DNA from: Geminocystis sp. NIES-3709
Lineage (GTDB): Bacteria > Cyanobacteriota > Cyanobacteriia > Cyanobacteriales > Cyanobacteriaceae
Length of the DNA stretch: 64,000 nucleotides
Assembly (NCBI RefSeq): GCF_001548115.1
Contig: NZ_AP014821.1
Coordinates: forward strand, 992,001 to 1,056,000
Direction of reading: 5' to 3'
In this document: positions 49,731-60,418 of the stretch, one piece after another
How the letters are laid out: every line of letters begins with the position of its first letter
How positions within the stretch are numbered: the stretch's first letter is position 1
The notes under the pieces: model-generated
Seen by the model: only the letters and a program-made list of their open reading frames with translations
What the model was told of the DNA's origin: nothing
The model's database searches: none
Made by a program: the position numbers and the translations under genes

Positions 49731-51011
49731 ATGAATACTCTTAAAAAAATTGCTCAATTTCCTCTCTATATACAAATCGTTTTTGCTTTAATTTTAGCCA
49801 TAATAGTGGGAATAATTTTAGGTGCTGGTAATCCCATTATTTCCCCTTCATTAATAGAACATTTGGCCTTACCTTGTACCCTAATTTTAAAAGCTCTTAG
49901 AACCTTAGCTACACCTTTAATTTTTTTAGCTATTATTCATACTTTCTTAACAGCCGAAATACCTAGTAGATCAGGAAGAAAATTAGCATTTTTATTGATC
50001 ACGAATACCCTCATGGCAATTATCATTGGGTTATTAGTAGCTAATATTTTACAACCTGGAATTCATGGCAATTTAGAGTTAGGAATTGATATAAAACCAT
50101 CTGAAAAAACCCTAGATCCTTGGGGATTATTACAAGATCTAATTCCAGATTCAGTGGTAAAACCTTTAGTGGATAATAATGTTATTCAATTAATTATTGT
50201 TGCCTTATCTTTTGCTATTGTTTTAAGGGGATTAAAAACTAAATTTATTGAAGAAAATAAAACCGATTATTTGCCGATCGAAAAGTTAATAACAGTATTA
50301 TTTGAAGCAGTGATTATTATTGTTCATTGGGTGATAAAACTTGTTCCTTTTGCAGTTTTCGGAATTGTATCACAAACGATCGCCCTTAAAGGATTTGCCC
50401 CTTTTAAATCTCTAGGATTTTTCGTAATTGCGGTAATTGTTGCTTTAATTTTACAGGCAATTTATTATTTAACCCGTGTTTATTTCGGTTCGTGGGTACA
50501 TCCTATTGACTTTATCAAAAAAGGTTCTGATGCTTTAATTACAGCATTTTCTACCGCTTCCTCTACCGCAACCATGCCCATAACTTTTGAGGTTTTAATT
50601 GAAAAAATAGGGTTGAGAGAATCTTCAGCTTCTTTAGGTGCATTAGTGGGGAGTAATTTCAATAATGATGGTACCGCTTTATATGAAGCGATGTCGGCCT
50701 TATTTATATCTCAAATTCTCAATCAACAATTAACTTTAACTCAACAAATTATGGTGATGCTAACTTCTATTATCGCCTCGGTAGGTGCGGCAGGAATACC
50801 TGAAGCTGGTTTAGTTACCATGACGTTAGTTTTTACATCTGTTGGCTTACCCACAGAATATATTGCTATTTTAGTTACCGTTGATTGGTTTCTCGATCGA
50901 TGTCGAACCGCTATTAATGTAATGGGAGATATGACTGTTAGTGCTTTAGTGGATGGTAAAACCCGAAAAGAAAAGCTAGAAGAAGCATTTATCGAAACAG
51001 GGATAAAGTAA
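49731..51011 (+). CDS. Dicarboxylate/amino acid:cation symporter (DAACS)
   Basis: 426 residues with about eight membrane helices and two re-entrant hairpins. The Ser-rich hairpin (AFSTASSTATMPITFEVL, near residue 275) and the NMDGT-type motif (GSNFNNDGTALYEAMSALF; Asn in place of Met) are those of GltP/DctA transporters. The C-terminal VDWFLDRCRTAINVMGD contains the Asp and Arg that contact the substrate. It probably takes up glutamate or C4-dicarboxylates with H+ or Na+. Confidence 0.93.
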   Translation: MNTLKKIAQFPLYIQIVFALILAIIVGIILGAGNPIISPSLIEHLALPCTLILKALRTLATPLIFLAIIHTFLTAEIPSRSGRKLAFLLITNTLMAIIIGLLVANILQPGIHGNLELGIDIKPSEKTLDPWGLLQDLIPDSVVKPLVDNNVIQLIIVALSFAIVLRGLKTKFIEENKTDYLPIEKLITVLFEAVIIIVHWVIKLVPFAVFGIVSQTIALKGFAPFKSLGFFVIAVIVALILQAIYYLTRVYFGSWVHPIDFIKKGSDALITAFSTASSTATMPITFEVLIEKIGLRESSASLGALVGSNFNNDGTALYEAMSALFISQILNQQLTLTQQIMVMLTSIIASVGAAGIPEAGLVTMTLVFTSVGLPTEYIAILVTVDWFLDRCRTAINVMGDMTVSALVDGKTRKEKLEEAFIETGIK

Positions 51012-51037
51012 AAACCATCTACCCATTGATAGTATTG

Positions 51038-53305
51038 CTATAGTTTAAATGTCTTTAATCTTAAGGCATTCGTTACCACAGAAACTGAACTAAAAGCCAT
51101 AGCACCCCCTGCAATAATAGGGTTTAATAATAAACCAAAAAAGGGGTAAAAAATTCCTGTAGCAATTGGTATTCCAATTACGTTATATATATAAGCAAAA
51201 AAGAGATTTTCTTTAATGTTTTTCATAGTAGCTTTACTTAATTTTATTGCTGAGACAATGCCTTCTAAATCCCCTGATATTAAAGTTATATCACTAGATG
51301 CGATCGCAACATCAGTTCCAGTGCCTATAGCAAAGCCTACATCAGCTTGAGCGAGGGCAGGGGCATCATTAATACCATCACCCACCATAGCAACGAATTT
51401 TCCTGTATTTTGCTGAATTTCCTTTATTTTTGCGGTTTTTTCTTCAGGGCGTACTTGAGCAAAAAACCTTCTAATACCAACTTGTTGAGCAATTTTTTCC
51501 GCCGTTGCGTAATTATCCCCCGTTAACATAATTACTTCTAGTCCTTGTTTTTGTAAATTTTTTACTGCCGAAACAGAAGATACCTTAAGGGCATCAGCAA
51601 GAGCAAATAAGCCCATAATTTTTCCGTCTATAGCTATCCAAGCATTAGTTTTGTCAAAAACTTCCTTATGACATAAACTTTCTAATTTAGTGGTATTAAT
51701 CCCCAATTCCTGAAACCATACTTTTGTGCCGACTTGTACTAATTTGTTGTTGGTTTTACCTTGTACACCACACCCTGAAATTGCCTCAAAATTATTGATT
51801 GTGAGATTATTTTGGGAAAAATTGAAGTGAATTTCTTGTTTTTCCGCATATTCGACAATAGCTTGGGCGATCAGGTGTTCTGAATTATGCTCTAAAATTC
51901 CTACAAGGGTTAAAATGTCTTTTTCTGATTCCGTACCATCAACGGTGATAAAATCCGTAACAATAGGTTTACCGACAGTTAAAGTACCAGTTTTATCTAA
52001 AACAATGGTTTTGATTTTGTGTGCCAACTCCAAACTACCTGCATCCTTAATCAAAATACCGTGATTTGCACCTAATCCTGTACCAACCATTATAGAAGTA
52101 GGAGTGGCTAATCCCAAAGCACAAGGACAAGCAATAATTAGGACATTGATAGAGGCAACTAAGGCAAGGATAAAATTATTTCCTATCAACCACCATGCAA
52201 GAAAAGTAATTACAGCAATTATAATCACGATCGGGACAAAATATCCTGTTACTCGATCGGCAAATTTTTGAATAGGTGCTTTACTATTTTGGGCTTGTTT
52301 TACTAACTCGATAATTTGAGCTAAAACAGTATCTTTGCCTATTTTTGTCGCTCGAAAAGTGAAACTACCGGTTTTGTTTATGGTTGCCCCAATCACTTCA
52401 TCGCCGATAGTTTTTTTGACAGGCATTGATTCTCCTGTCACCATACTCTCATCGATCGAGGATTCCCCTTTAACAATTTGACCATCAACGGGGATTTTTT
52501 CTCCCGGACGTACTATAATGAAATCGTTAATTCTAACTTGTACAATGGGGATTTCTTGCTCAAAACCGTCACGGATTACTCTAGCAGTTTTTGCTTCTAG
52601 CTGTAGTAACTTTTTAATCCCTTCAGAAGTTTGACTTTTTGCTCGATGTTCTAATAATCTTCCTAATAAAATAAGAGTAATAATTACTGCGGCTGATTCA
52701 TAATAAACCTCTCCTTGTAAACCTTGATTGTCAAAAAATTGAGGAAATAAAGTGACTGCCACTGAATAAAAATAAGCCGAACCAGTACCAAGAGCGACTA
52801 AAGTATTCATATTGCTACTACTATGACGAAGGGCAGAAATTGCCCCAGTAAAGAAAGATTGTCCACACCAGAATAAAACAGGAGTCGTCAAAATTAGTTG
52901 TAACCAAGGGTTGTGTAACCATATGGGAATAAAGGGAATATGTAATCCCGTCATCATAGGTAAAGAGGTAATCACTAAAAAAGTACTAATTATTACTCCT
53001 ACTTTGAATTTATTAACTAATTTCTGCTCTTTTCTTTGATTTTCTTTAGTTTGCTTATCCTGATTAATATTTTCTGCGTCGATAACATAGGCTTGATAAC
53101 CTGCTTTTCTGACGACTTCTTCTATTACCTTAGTGTTAATATCCTGAGAATGATAAGTAACTTTGGCTTCTGCAAGGGCATAATTAACGATACATTCCTC
53201 TACCCCTTTAACTTTATTAATAGCAGTTTCGATCGACTTTGCACAAGCAACACATCCCATACCTTCCAATTGAAAAATTTGTATTTCTAAATGGTTAGCC
53301 GTCAT
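51038..53305 (-). CDS. Copper-translocating P-type ATPase
   Basis: 755 residues. N-terminal heavy-metal-associated domain with [11 protein letters not shown] (C-x2-C; about residues 16-26), then eight membrane helices. Motifs: actuator [10 protein letters not shown], metal-site CPC in [20 protein letters not shown], phosphorylation [11 protein letters not shown], nucleotide-domain HP-type segment ([10 protein letters not shown]) and hinge [20 protein letters not shown]. The Cu(I)-type pattern is YNVIGIP in helix 7 and [15 protein letters not shown] in helix 8. Cyanobacteria carry two such enzymes, CtaA and PacS, supplying plastocyanin and cytochrome oxidase; which one this is cannot be decided by reading. 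Confidence 0.95.
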   Translation of the reverse strand: MTANHLEIQIFQLEGMGCVACAKSIETAINKVKGVEECIVNYALAEAKVTYHSQDINTKVIEEVVRKAGYQAYVIDAENINQDKQTKENQRKEQKLVNKFKVGVIISTFLVITSLPMMTGLHIPFIPIWLHNPWLQLILTTPVLFWCGQSFFTGAISALRHSSSNMNTLVALGTGSAYFYSVAVTLFPQFFDNQGLQGEVYYESAAVIITLILLGRLLEHRAKSQTSEGIKKLLQLEAKTARVIRDGFEQEIPIVQVRINDFIIVRPGEKIPVDGQIVKGESSIDESMVTGESMPVKKTIGDEVIGATINKTGSFTFRATKIGKDTVLAQIIELVKQAQNSKAPIQKFADRVTGYFVPIVIIIAVITFLAWWLIGNNFILALVASINVLIIACPCALGLATPTSIMVGTGLGANHGILIKDAGSLELAHKIKTIVLDKTGTLTVGKPIVTDFITVDGTESEKDILTLVGILEHNSEHLIAQAIVEYAEKQEIHFNFSQNNLTINNFEAISGCGVQGKTNNKLVQVGTKVWFQELGINTTKLESLCHKEVFDKTNAWIAIDGKIMGLFALADALKVSSVSAVKNLQKQGLEVIMLTGDNYATAEKIAQQVGIRRFFAQVRPEEKTAKIKEIQQNTGKFVAMVGDGINDAPALAQADVGFAIGTGTDVAIASSDITLISGDLEGIVSAIKLSKATMKNIKENLFFAYIYNVIGIPIATGIFYPFFGLLLNPIIAGGAMAFSSVSVVTNALRLKTFKL

Positions 53306-53425
53306 TGATTTTTCTCCGTCAATAACATTACTAACTTTAGTCTAAACCCTCTAGTTAGCTAGAAGGTCAATACCTAATACAAAATACAAAAAAATTGATA
53401 ACTAAAATAATTGCTATATCTTAGA

Positions 53426-53896
53426 TTATCTTACCCATTGATTATAGGAATTTTTAGCAAGATTAGAATTATAATAACGACTATCTTGAGTTACTTCTTC
53501 TCCAATCCATTCGGGAAAAAGAATCTCTTGATTTTCACTACTTAATTCAATTTCTCCTAAAATTAACCCCTGATTTTCTCCTAAAAATTCGTCAATTTCC
53601 CACGTTAATTGATCCATTTTAATTTTATATCTTATCTTTTCAATTAAAGGTCGATCGCATAATGTATCTAAGATTTCCTGTGCTTCTTCTAAAGGTATAT
53701 CATATTCAAATTCCGATCGAGTCATTCCCTGAGTTTTACCCTTGACAGTCAAATAACCCTTATCTCCTGCAATTCTCACCCTGACAGTATTTCCATTATG
53801 GGTGTAAATATAACCCTGACGATATAAAATACCATTATTGGGACGTTGCCAAAGAGTGCTATTCACTAAAAATTTACGCTCAATTTCTAAACCCAT
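53426..53896 (-). CDS. CYTH-domain inorganic triphosphatase
   Basis: 156 residues forming a complete CYTH/triphosphate tunnel metalloenzyme domain: the opening LEIERKFLV (E-x-E-x-K), then VRVRIAGDKGYLTVKGKTQG, SEFEYDIP, IEKIRYKI and the acidic WEIDEFLGENQGLILGEIEL. The alternating charged residues on the tunnel strands bind triphosphate and metal. Bacterial members hydrolyse inorganic tripolyphosphate or ATP-like substrates. The frame starts 61 bp before tRNA-Cys on the other strand. Confidence 0.92.
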   Translation of the reverse strand: MGLEIERKFLVNSTLWQRPNNGILYRQGYIYTHNGNTVRVRIAGDKGYLTVKGKTQGMTRSEFEYDIPLEEAQEILDTLCDRPLIEKIRYKIKMDQLTWEIDEFLGENQGLILGEIELSSENQEILFPEWIGEEVTQDSRYYNSNLAKNSYNQWVR

Positions 53897-53956
53897 AATT
53901 TTTTACTTGTCAAAATATTCTACTTTACGCTAACATTATATAGTGTCCAAAAAAAT

Positions 53957-54028
<72 letters not shown>

Positions 54029-54147
54029 TGTTATTTTCAACTTTATTTTTACATTTGAGTTGAACTAATTAGGTATTACAATATACGGATCATAATTTTA
54101 GCTATGGTTTACCAATATTAAGAAAGTTATCAGTTTGTGTTGTATTT

Positions 54148-55683
54148 TTAATTGTAGTAAAAATTATCGGTTTCATTATCTAAAACATTCTCAACATTTT
54201 GATAAATGGCCTTTGCTTCTTCCCAAGAATTGCCAATACTGGTTAAGCCAATTTTACCAAATTCTGATAATGCACCCATTAAATGAAAAACCGTTCCTGT
54301 TTTGGTACTACTATCAAAATGTAAGTGATGTTTAGCGATAATATCCATTAAATCATGGGGTAATAGTCCGTGATATTGAGGCTTTTGTAAATTATCTGAA
54401 GCTATATAATATTTTACTTTTTCTTCTGGACTATAAAATAAACCATCTCCACAATTATAGTTACCATTTGTTAAAAATTTTAGTGTCATAAATGGGTGGG
54501 TTGTACCTCCTTTTCTTAGGTTAATTTCGATCGCATATAATAACCATTGATCTTTTTCTTTAATTGCTAAAAAATCAACAGAAAATCTTTCCATTGCACC
54601 TTTTTTTGCTAATTTCAAACCAACTTTTAAACCTAATTCTTGCAATTGTAAGCGATAATTTTCTCTAGCTGGAAAAGTACAACCTAAATAAATTTGTCCG
54701 TCTTCTCCTCCTAAAATTTGATCATGAGTAGAAATAATTTCTACTTTCCCACTAGGTGTTATATAACCTTGCATACTCGGTGAAAATTTTATTTCTCCTT
54801 CAATAAATTCTTCCACTATTACGCCTAATTTAGGAATTTTATCACAAAAAGTAATCCATGTATCTCCTAATCCTTGCACTTTAGACTCATGAATAATTTG
54901 AGCGACTAAATTTTGTTGTTTTTCTAAACTTAAATCTATCGAAAATAAACCCGAAATACCACTAACATCTAAAACTGCATTACCTTCTCCTGAAAAACCT
55001 TCATTTAGTTTTATAACTAATTTATTTAAGTAAGGTTTTCTCGCTAATAAAAAAGTAATTTCTTTAATTAAATCATGAATATTATATACCAATTGACTGC
55101 CATCAGGATGAAGAATATTGCAGTCCGCAAAAATTTCTCGGCTGCCACCTTTGGAACCCCAATATAACAATTCTGGACTAGAAGCTAATAAAGGAATATC
55201 TAATTTTACTGATAATTCTTGTTCTAAAATAGTCGAATTAAAACATACCATATAACTTTTATTAGGACGTAAAAACTTTTTAATTTTACTGATTAAACGA
55301 GGTCTTTCTAATATTTTTTCTGTTAATGGTTTTTGCGAAGAATCATAGGTTGTTAATAATAATAAACGTTCTCTTGCATGAGAAAAAGGAATACCCGGTA
55401 ATAATTGTAAATAATAATCAATAATAATAGGTGATAAGGGTTGAGCGGTAATATAAATTAAACGAGTAAGAGGATTTCTTAAACGAATTAAAGAAAATAA
55501 AAGTCGTTCTTCATAATGTAAAAAACCTAGTACTTTTTTTCCAACTTCTTGATCTATACTAAAAGATGGAATTACTAAAATATCTTGATCATCTTCTTCT
55601 AAAATATCTCCCTCTTGCCAATAATTTCTTAATTGATTTTGTAAGGAGCGAAAATGCTTTTTATCTTCAATAGTAATCACCAT
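54148..55683 (-). CDS. PGM1-like ATP-grasp peptide ligase
   Basis: 511 residues. The N-terminal half (about 1-190) resembles the leader region of PGM1-related proteins. The central and C-terminal part is an ATP-grasp fold: LVIKLNEGFSGEGNAVLDV (ATP-binding Lys and glycine loop), GVIVEEFIEGEI, and FSVDFLAI with AIEINLRKGGTTHPF (metal-binding Glu and Asn). PGM1 from pheganomycin biosynthesis joins peptides to a nonproteinogenic amino acid. Cyanobacterial relatives are common, but their products are mostly unknown. No biosynthetic cluster surrounds it. It is transcribed alone, leftward. Confidence 0.85.
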   Translation of the reverse strand: MVITIEDKKHFRSLQNQLRNYWQEGDILEEDDQDILVIPSFSIDQEVGKKVLGFLHYEERLLFSLIRLRNPLTRLIYITAQPLSPIIIDYYLQLLPGIPFSHARERLLLLTTYDSSQKPLTEKILERPRLISKIKKFLRPNKSYMVCFNSTILEQELSVKLDIPLLASSPELLYWGSKGGSREIFADCNILHPDGSQLVYNIHDLIKEITFLLARKPYLNKLVIKLNEGFSGEGNAVLDVSGISGLFSIDLSLEKQQNLVAQIIHESKVQGLGDTWITFCDKIPKLGVIVEEFIEGEIKFSPSMQGYITPSGKVEIISTHDQILGGEDGQIYLGCTFPARENYRLQLQELGLKVGLKLAKKGAMERFSVDFLAIKEKDQWLLYAIEINLRKGGTTHPFMTLKFLTNGNYNCGDGLFYSPEEKVKYYIASDNLQKPQYHGLLPHDLMDIIAKHHLHFDSSTKTGTVFHLMGALSEFGKIGLTSIGNSWEEAKAIYQNVENVLDNETDNFYYN

Positions 55684-56261
55684 ATTTTTTATCCAAATAC
55701 TTTCTTCTACTATAAATGTCGATCGAACTTATAATCTATATTATTTACAATTTTTATTATTTTTCAAAAATATCTAAGAAATAATTTGTTTAGTAAAAAG
55801 TTAAATGATGTTCTAAAAGATACTCAAAATATAGTATTTTTAGATATAGTAAGAAAAAAAAATTGAGGAGAAATTACCATTTTAAATTATCAAGATAAAG
55901 TTATTTATCATGCTTTTATTAAAGATCATTATAATAATATAAATATTCATAAATAAACTTAAAATATTTGAAAGTAATTATTCGAGGTATTAACAAAATT
56001 TTTAGGGATAAAACTATATAAGTAATCCTACTTATTGAAGTTACTATAGCAATTCCCATTTTAGTGAGGTAAAAAGATTGTCGTTGAAAGGCAAGAGACA
56101 AAAGGCAAGAGGGAATAAAAAAATTTATATCATAATTAATGGATCAATAAAAATGATTTTTTTGTACCATACAAACTTAGACCAAAAACATAAATTATTT
56201 TATTAAGCTATTGTTAATAAAGAAAAAAAGTTAATTTAAGTTTATAACTTATTAAAATTCT
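55684..56261. other. Intergenic region, AT-rich
   Basis: About 580 bp between divergent genes, with GGCAAGAG tandem-like units near 56085-56110 and a short TATAGCAATTCCC motif near 56043. No gene with supporting evidence was found; a 60-codon leftward frame (55919-56101) is low complexity. Confidence 0.5.
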
Positions 56262-57809
56262 ATGATAAATAATTTTCGATCGAATTTTCAATATTGGTTA
56301 AAAATAATTCTTATCACTGTTATTATTATGGGTATTTTTTTTCGTATAACTAACATTGATAAAAAAATTTATTGGCATGATGAAGTTTATACCTCCTTAA
56401 GAGTGGCAGGTTATCGAGGAAATGAAATAGTAACAAAATTTTTTAATGGTGAAATTATTACCGCTAAAGACTTATTAGAATTCCAGATATTAAAACCAAA
56501 TACCCCCTTATCCGCAACGATAAATTCATTAATTGAACATCCAGAACATCCACCATTATATTATTTATTACTACGTTTTTGGCAAGATTTATTAGGAAGT
56601 TCTATTGTTATTAATCGAAGTTTATCGATTGTCTTTAGTTTATTAGTTTTTCCAGCAATTTATTATTTATCTCAGGAGTTATTTAATAATAATTTAGTTA
56701 GTTTAATTAGCCTTAGCTTAGTAGCAATTTCTCCTATACAAATATTATACGCTCAAGAAGCAAGAGAATATAGTTTATGGATGGTGACAATCATTTTATC
56801 TAGCCTATATCTTTTCAAGAGCATTAAAACTAATAAAATTTATCATTGGCTTGGTTATAGTTTAACTCTAAGTTTAACTTTTTATACCTCAATTTTATCT
56901 GTATTTCTACCTATAATTAATATTGGTTATATCTATTTAATTAGAAAATTTTTAGCAGTTAAAACTAAAATAAATTTTTTTGTATTTACCACTATAAGCG
57001 GAGTTTTATTTATTCCTTGGTTAACCATCACATTTATTAATTTTAGTCTTCTGAAAGATAAAACAAGTTGGACAAATACACAACAATCTTTAGCATTTTT
57101 AGCAAATTTATGGGGTTTACATTTTTCCAGTTTATTGATTGATGTTGGCTTACCCTTATATCATTGGGCTAGTTATATTTTCATTAGTGCTATATTTGCT
57201 TTAATTATATACAGTTTTTACTTTTTAATCAAAAATACCGATAAAAATATTTGGTTTTATTTATTATTATTAGGAGTTATTCCCACTTTAGGATTAATAT
57301 TACCTGATATAATTTTAGGGGGAATTAGGTCAAGTATGACTAGATATTTTTTCCCAGCTTATCTATCTATTTATTTAACCATTAGCTATATTTTAGGAAA
57401 TAAAATAGAACAAAAATCAAAAACTTGGTCAGTAATTATAGCTATAATTTTTACTTTCAGTATTATATCTAATATAATAAGCCACAATACAACAACTTGG
57501 TGGAATAAAGCTCCAAGTTATTATAATACTGATATTGCAGAAATTATTAATCAATCAGAAAAACCTCTATTAATTACCGATGATTTTCAAATTAATAGAG
57601 GAAATATAATATCTATTAGTTATCAATTAAAGCCTAATATTAACCTTCAATTATTAAAAGACTATAGTAGAATTAAATATACAAAAGAATTTAAAGAAAT
57701 TTATATTTTTAATCCTTCATCTGAATTAGTAAATAAATTAGAAAAAATCTACAAAAAAAAATTAATTAAAGTTTATAATTCACTTTATCATATAAATTTA
57801 GATTATTAG
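56262..57809 (+). CDS. GT39/PMT-type membrane glycosyltransferase
   Basis: 515 residues with about ten to twelve membrane helices. The first external loop carries the catalytic acidic pair (IYWHDEVYTSLR) of the GT-C fold, followed by HPEHPPLYYLLLRFWQD and YAQEAREYSLWM, signatures of the PMT/ArnT-like dolichyl- or polyprenyl-phosphate sugar transferases. It would transfer sugars onto lipid or protein at the outer face of the membrane. The 15-bp tail after its stop carries an end of the TTACCTGAGTTCGA repeat family. It is convergent with a GT2 gene. Confidence 0.82.
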   Translation: MINNFRSNFQYWLKIILITVIIMGIFFRITNIDKKIYWHDEVYTSLRVAGYRGNEIVTKFFNGEIITAKDLLEFQILKPNTPLSATINSLIEHPEHPPLYYLLLRFWQDLLGSSIVINRSLSIVFSLLVFPAIYYLSQELFNNNLVSLISLSLVAISPIQILYAQEAREYSLWMVTIILSSLYLFKSIKTNKIYHWLGYSLTLSLTFYTSILSVFLPIINIGYIYLIRKFLAVKTKINFFVFTTISGVLFIPWLTITFINFSLLKDKTSWTNTQQSLAFLANLWGLHFSSLLIDVGLPLYHWASYIFISAIFALIIYSFYFLIKNTDKNIWFYLLLLGVIPTLGLILPDIILGGIRSSMTRYFFPAYLSIYLTISYILGNKIEQKSKTWSVIIAIIFTFSIISNIISHNTTTWWNKAPSYYNTDIAEIINQSEKPLLITDDFQINRGNIISISYQLKPNINLQLLKDYSRIKYTKEFKEIYIFNPSSELVNKLEKIYKKKLIKVYNSLYHINLDY

Positions 57810-57944
57810 AAAAATATTAATAAAACCTGAATTCGAGATAAACTCAAAGTATTATTTTCTCTCTCGTAGTCTGAAAACCTTATAGCTTCGTAGAAATAAG
57901 AATAAAATTGCCTTAACCCGTACTGAATTTAATAAAAGTTAAAA

Positions 57945-60146
57945 TCAATAAGAATTAGTAATTTTATTAGGCATCATATTTTTTATAAACCGAAAAGGAA
58001 TTGCAAATAAAGTATAAAATAATAGCCATAATGATATTAATTCCCCTTGAGTTTGTTGAAAAGTCCATCTATTCGGTTGACAAAAAATAATTTTTATTAG
58101 TTGACGATATTGAAGTAAAGAAACATTAATAAATCTCACCTTAAATTTAGATTCAAGTTTATTTTGATTAACAACTTCAAAATTTAATGATAATTCGTCT
58201 TCTATAAATTCTATTCTTCCCCTATCGGGAATATAAGATGAAAAATTTGAATTAATTTCTATGCCAAATTCACAAATTTTATCTGTTACAGTTTCATAAG
58301 TTTGATGGGAAGTAATAATATTAATTTTTTTTCTTATTTTTAACCATTGGTAACTGTCTAATTTTGGAATATCTAACATCACCATTATAGATAAAACTAA
58401 AATAACTAAATTATAAACATTCCAAAAAATAATTAAATTGATATTTAAGGAATCGTCAATATAATTAATTTGATGATCTAAAAATCTTATTAAAAAATTA
58501 GCAAAAGTGATAAAATTCACCATTAACAAAAAAATAAGTGGAGATGCTAAACGCCAATTAAAATAATAATTATCGTTTTTAATTCCTTTCGGTGTTACGT
58601 TAAAAATAGAAGAAAAAGGATTAATTAAAGTTTGGATAATTTCTTCGGTTATAGGTACTGCTGTTACTACATTATAAATATCTGCGAATAAAGCCGATCG
58701 AGTTTTAAAATTAAACCAAGAAAAAGTTAATAATTGAATAAAATAAAAGGGAAAAAAGAAAGAAAGTGTTTCTTGAAAATTAGTTTTTATAGGAATAACA
58801 TCTAAACAATTATAAGCGAAAGGTAATAATAATAGTATTAATCTTAAAGGACTCATAAACCATTGTAAAATGCCTTCTAAATGAGCCAATTTTTGTTGCC
58901 ATTTTAATCCTTTAAGTTTTAGGGGATTTTCTTTAATAAATAAGGTTTGAATAGTACCTCTTGCCCATCTTTTTCTTTGCTTAATATGACCAAAAATATT
59001 TTCAGCAGATAACCCAGCACTTAAACTTTCTTTTAAGTAAATCACTTGATATTTTTCTGAAGATAAACGAATACCAGTATGATAATCTTCACTGAGGGTT
59101 TTAGTAACAAAACCTCCTATTTTTTCTAAATATTTTCTTCTAACTAAAAAAGAACTACCATAACATAAAGCTGTATTAATACTATCTCTAATAGGTTGAT
59201 AATAACGGGAAAAAATCTCAACTTCTGTGGGTATTTTATCTTCTAATCCTAAATTTCTCGCAATGGGATCATGAGAATAAAAACTTTGATAAGTTTGTAA
59301 TAAACCTATTTTTATATCTTGAAAAAAGCCGATCGATCGTGTTAAAAAATTACTTGTAGGTACAAAATCAGCATCAAAAACAACTATTAATTCGCCGTTA
59401 GTTTGAGTTAAGGCGTGGTTTAAATTTCCTGCTTTGGCATGAAGACGATTTTCACGAGTAATATAATGACAGTTCAATTCTGCACATAAATTTTTCATTT
59501 CTTCTCTATCTCCATCATCTAAAAGATAGATTTTCTTATGATTATATTCTATAGTTTGACAACCAACGATCGTTCTTTTTACTACTTCTAAAGGTTCGTT
59601 ATAACTAGGAATTAAAATATCAACTGTGGGTTGATAAATACCTTCTTTTACTGCTTCTGACATTTTATCGGCTTGAGATTTTCTACTTTTAATATTCAAG
59701 GTTAAAATTGTCTGCCAAAATGGACTAATAATAAATGCTAATTCTATTAAAAATAAGCCTATACTAAATAGACTATTTATTGGATCAGTTAAATTGAAAG
59801 TAGAAGTCGATCGCCACAAAAAATAACGTATCATAAAGAATAAAGATGTAGAAACTATAATTATTTTTGACCATTGTTTTTGCTGAGGAGACAATTGCAT
59901 CGTAACATTGACAATTAAAACACCTATTATTAAGGGATAAAGTGAAGTTAAATATAAGTTTAAATTAGAAAAACTTAACCATAAAAAATTTACTTGTAAA
60001 TATAAAGAGTTGATTAAATAATTAATATGATTATTACTACAAATAGAATATATTAAAATAGAAATCAATATACTAACCAAAATAAAAATAATTATGGTAA
60101 GAGGATAAATTTTAGATTGAAGACGCATAATAATTTTATTTGCCAA
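57945..60146 (-). CDS. Cellulose-synthase-like GT2 glycosyltransferase
   Basis: 733 residues. N-terminal membrane helices (about 13-35, 60-80, 90-110, 130-150) are followed by a GT2 domain: DILIPSYNEPLEVVKRT, first Asp in YLLDDGDRE, DxD in VVFDADFVP, TED-like SEDYHTGI and QxxRW in IKQRKRWARGTIQTLF. More helices follow (about 395-430, 455-475, 525-545, 560-580, 695-715). A C-terminal region (about 595-680) is weakly PilZ-like (DKICEFGIEI) without a clear RxxxR c-di-GMP motif. It is probably a processive beta-glycan synthase (cellulose-like). It lacks an adjacent BcsB, as is usual in cyanobacteria. Confidence 0.87.
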   Translation of the reverse strand: MANKIIMRLQSKIYPLTIIIFILVSILISILIYSICSNNHINYLINSLYLQVNFLWLSFSNLNLYLTSLYPLIIGVLIVNVTMQLSPQQKQWSKIIIVSTSLFFMIRYFLWRSTSTFNLTDPINSLFSIGLFLIELAFIISPFWQTILTLNIKSRKSQADKMSEAVKEGIYQPTVDILIPSYNEPLEVVKRTIVGCQTIEYNHKKIYLLDDGDREEMKNLCAELNCHYITRENRLHAKAGNLNHALTQTNGELIVVFDADFVPTSNFLTRSIGFFQDIKIGLLQTYQSFYSHDPIARNLGLEDKIPTEVEIFSRYYQPIRDSINTALCYGSSFLVRRKYLEKIGGFVTKTLSEDYHTGIRLSSEKYQVIYLKESLSAGLSAENIFGHIKQRKRWARGTIQTLFIKENPLKLKGLKWQQKLAHLEGILQWFMSPLRLILLLLPFAYNCLDVIPIKTNFQETLSFFFPFYFIQLLTFSWFNFKTRSALFADIYNVVTAVPITEEIIQTLINPFSSIFNVTPKGIKNDNYYFNWRLASPLIFLLMVNFITFANFLIRFLDHQINYIDDSLNINLIIFWNVYNLVILVLSIMVMLDIPKLDSYQWLKIRKKINIITSHQTYETVTDKICEFGIEINSNFSSYIPDRGRIEFIEDELSLNFEVVNQNKLESKFKVRFINVSLLQYRQLIKIIFCQPNRWTFQQTQGELISLWLLFYTLFAIPFRFIKNMMPNKITNSY

Positions 60147-60418
60147 ATATTTATAAGTTAATTGATTATTAATTTCTGTTATCAGACTCTATTTTTGTCA
60201 TCCTCATTATCCTGTAATAAAGAGTAAAGATAATGAAAGATCTATTAATTTTCATTGTTAGTTTATTTTTACAAATAATTTAAGATGACTTTATAATATC
60301 CTAAACACAATAAATTAAAAAAAGTGAAGATTTTTCTGAGAAAAAATTAATAAGTATTAAACTCAACTAGTTTGGAACGGAATATTATTAACTTATTCAT
60401 TAGAAATTAGTTATTGAT

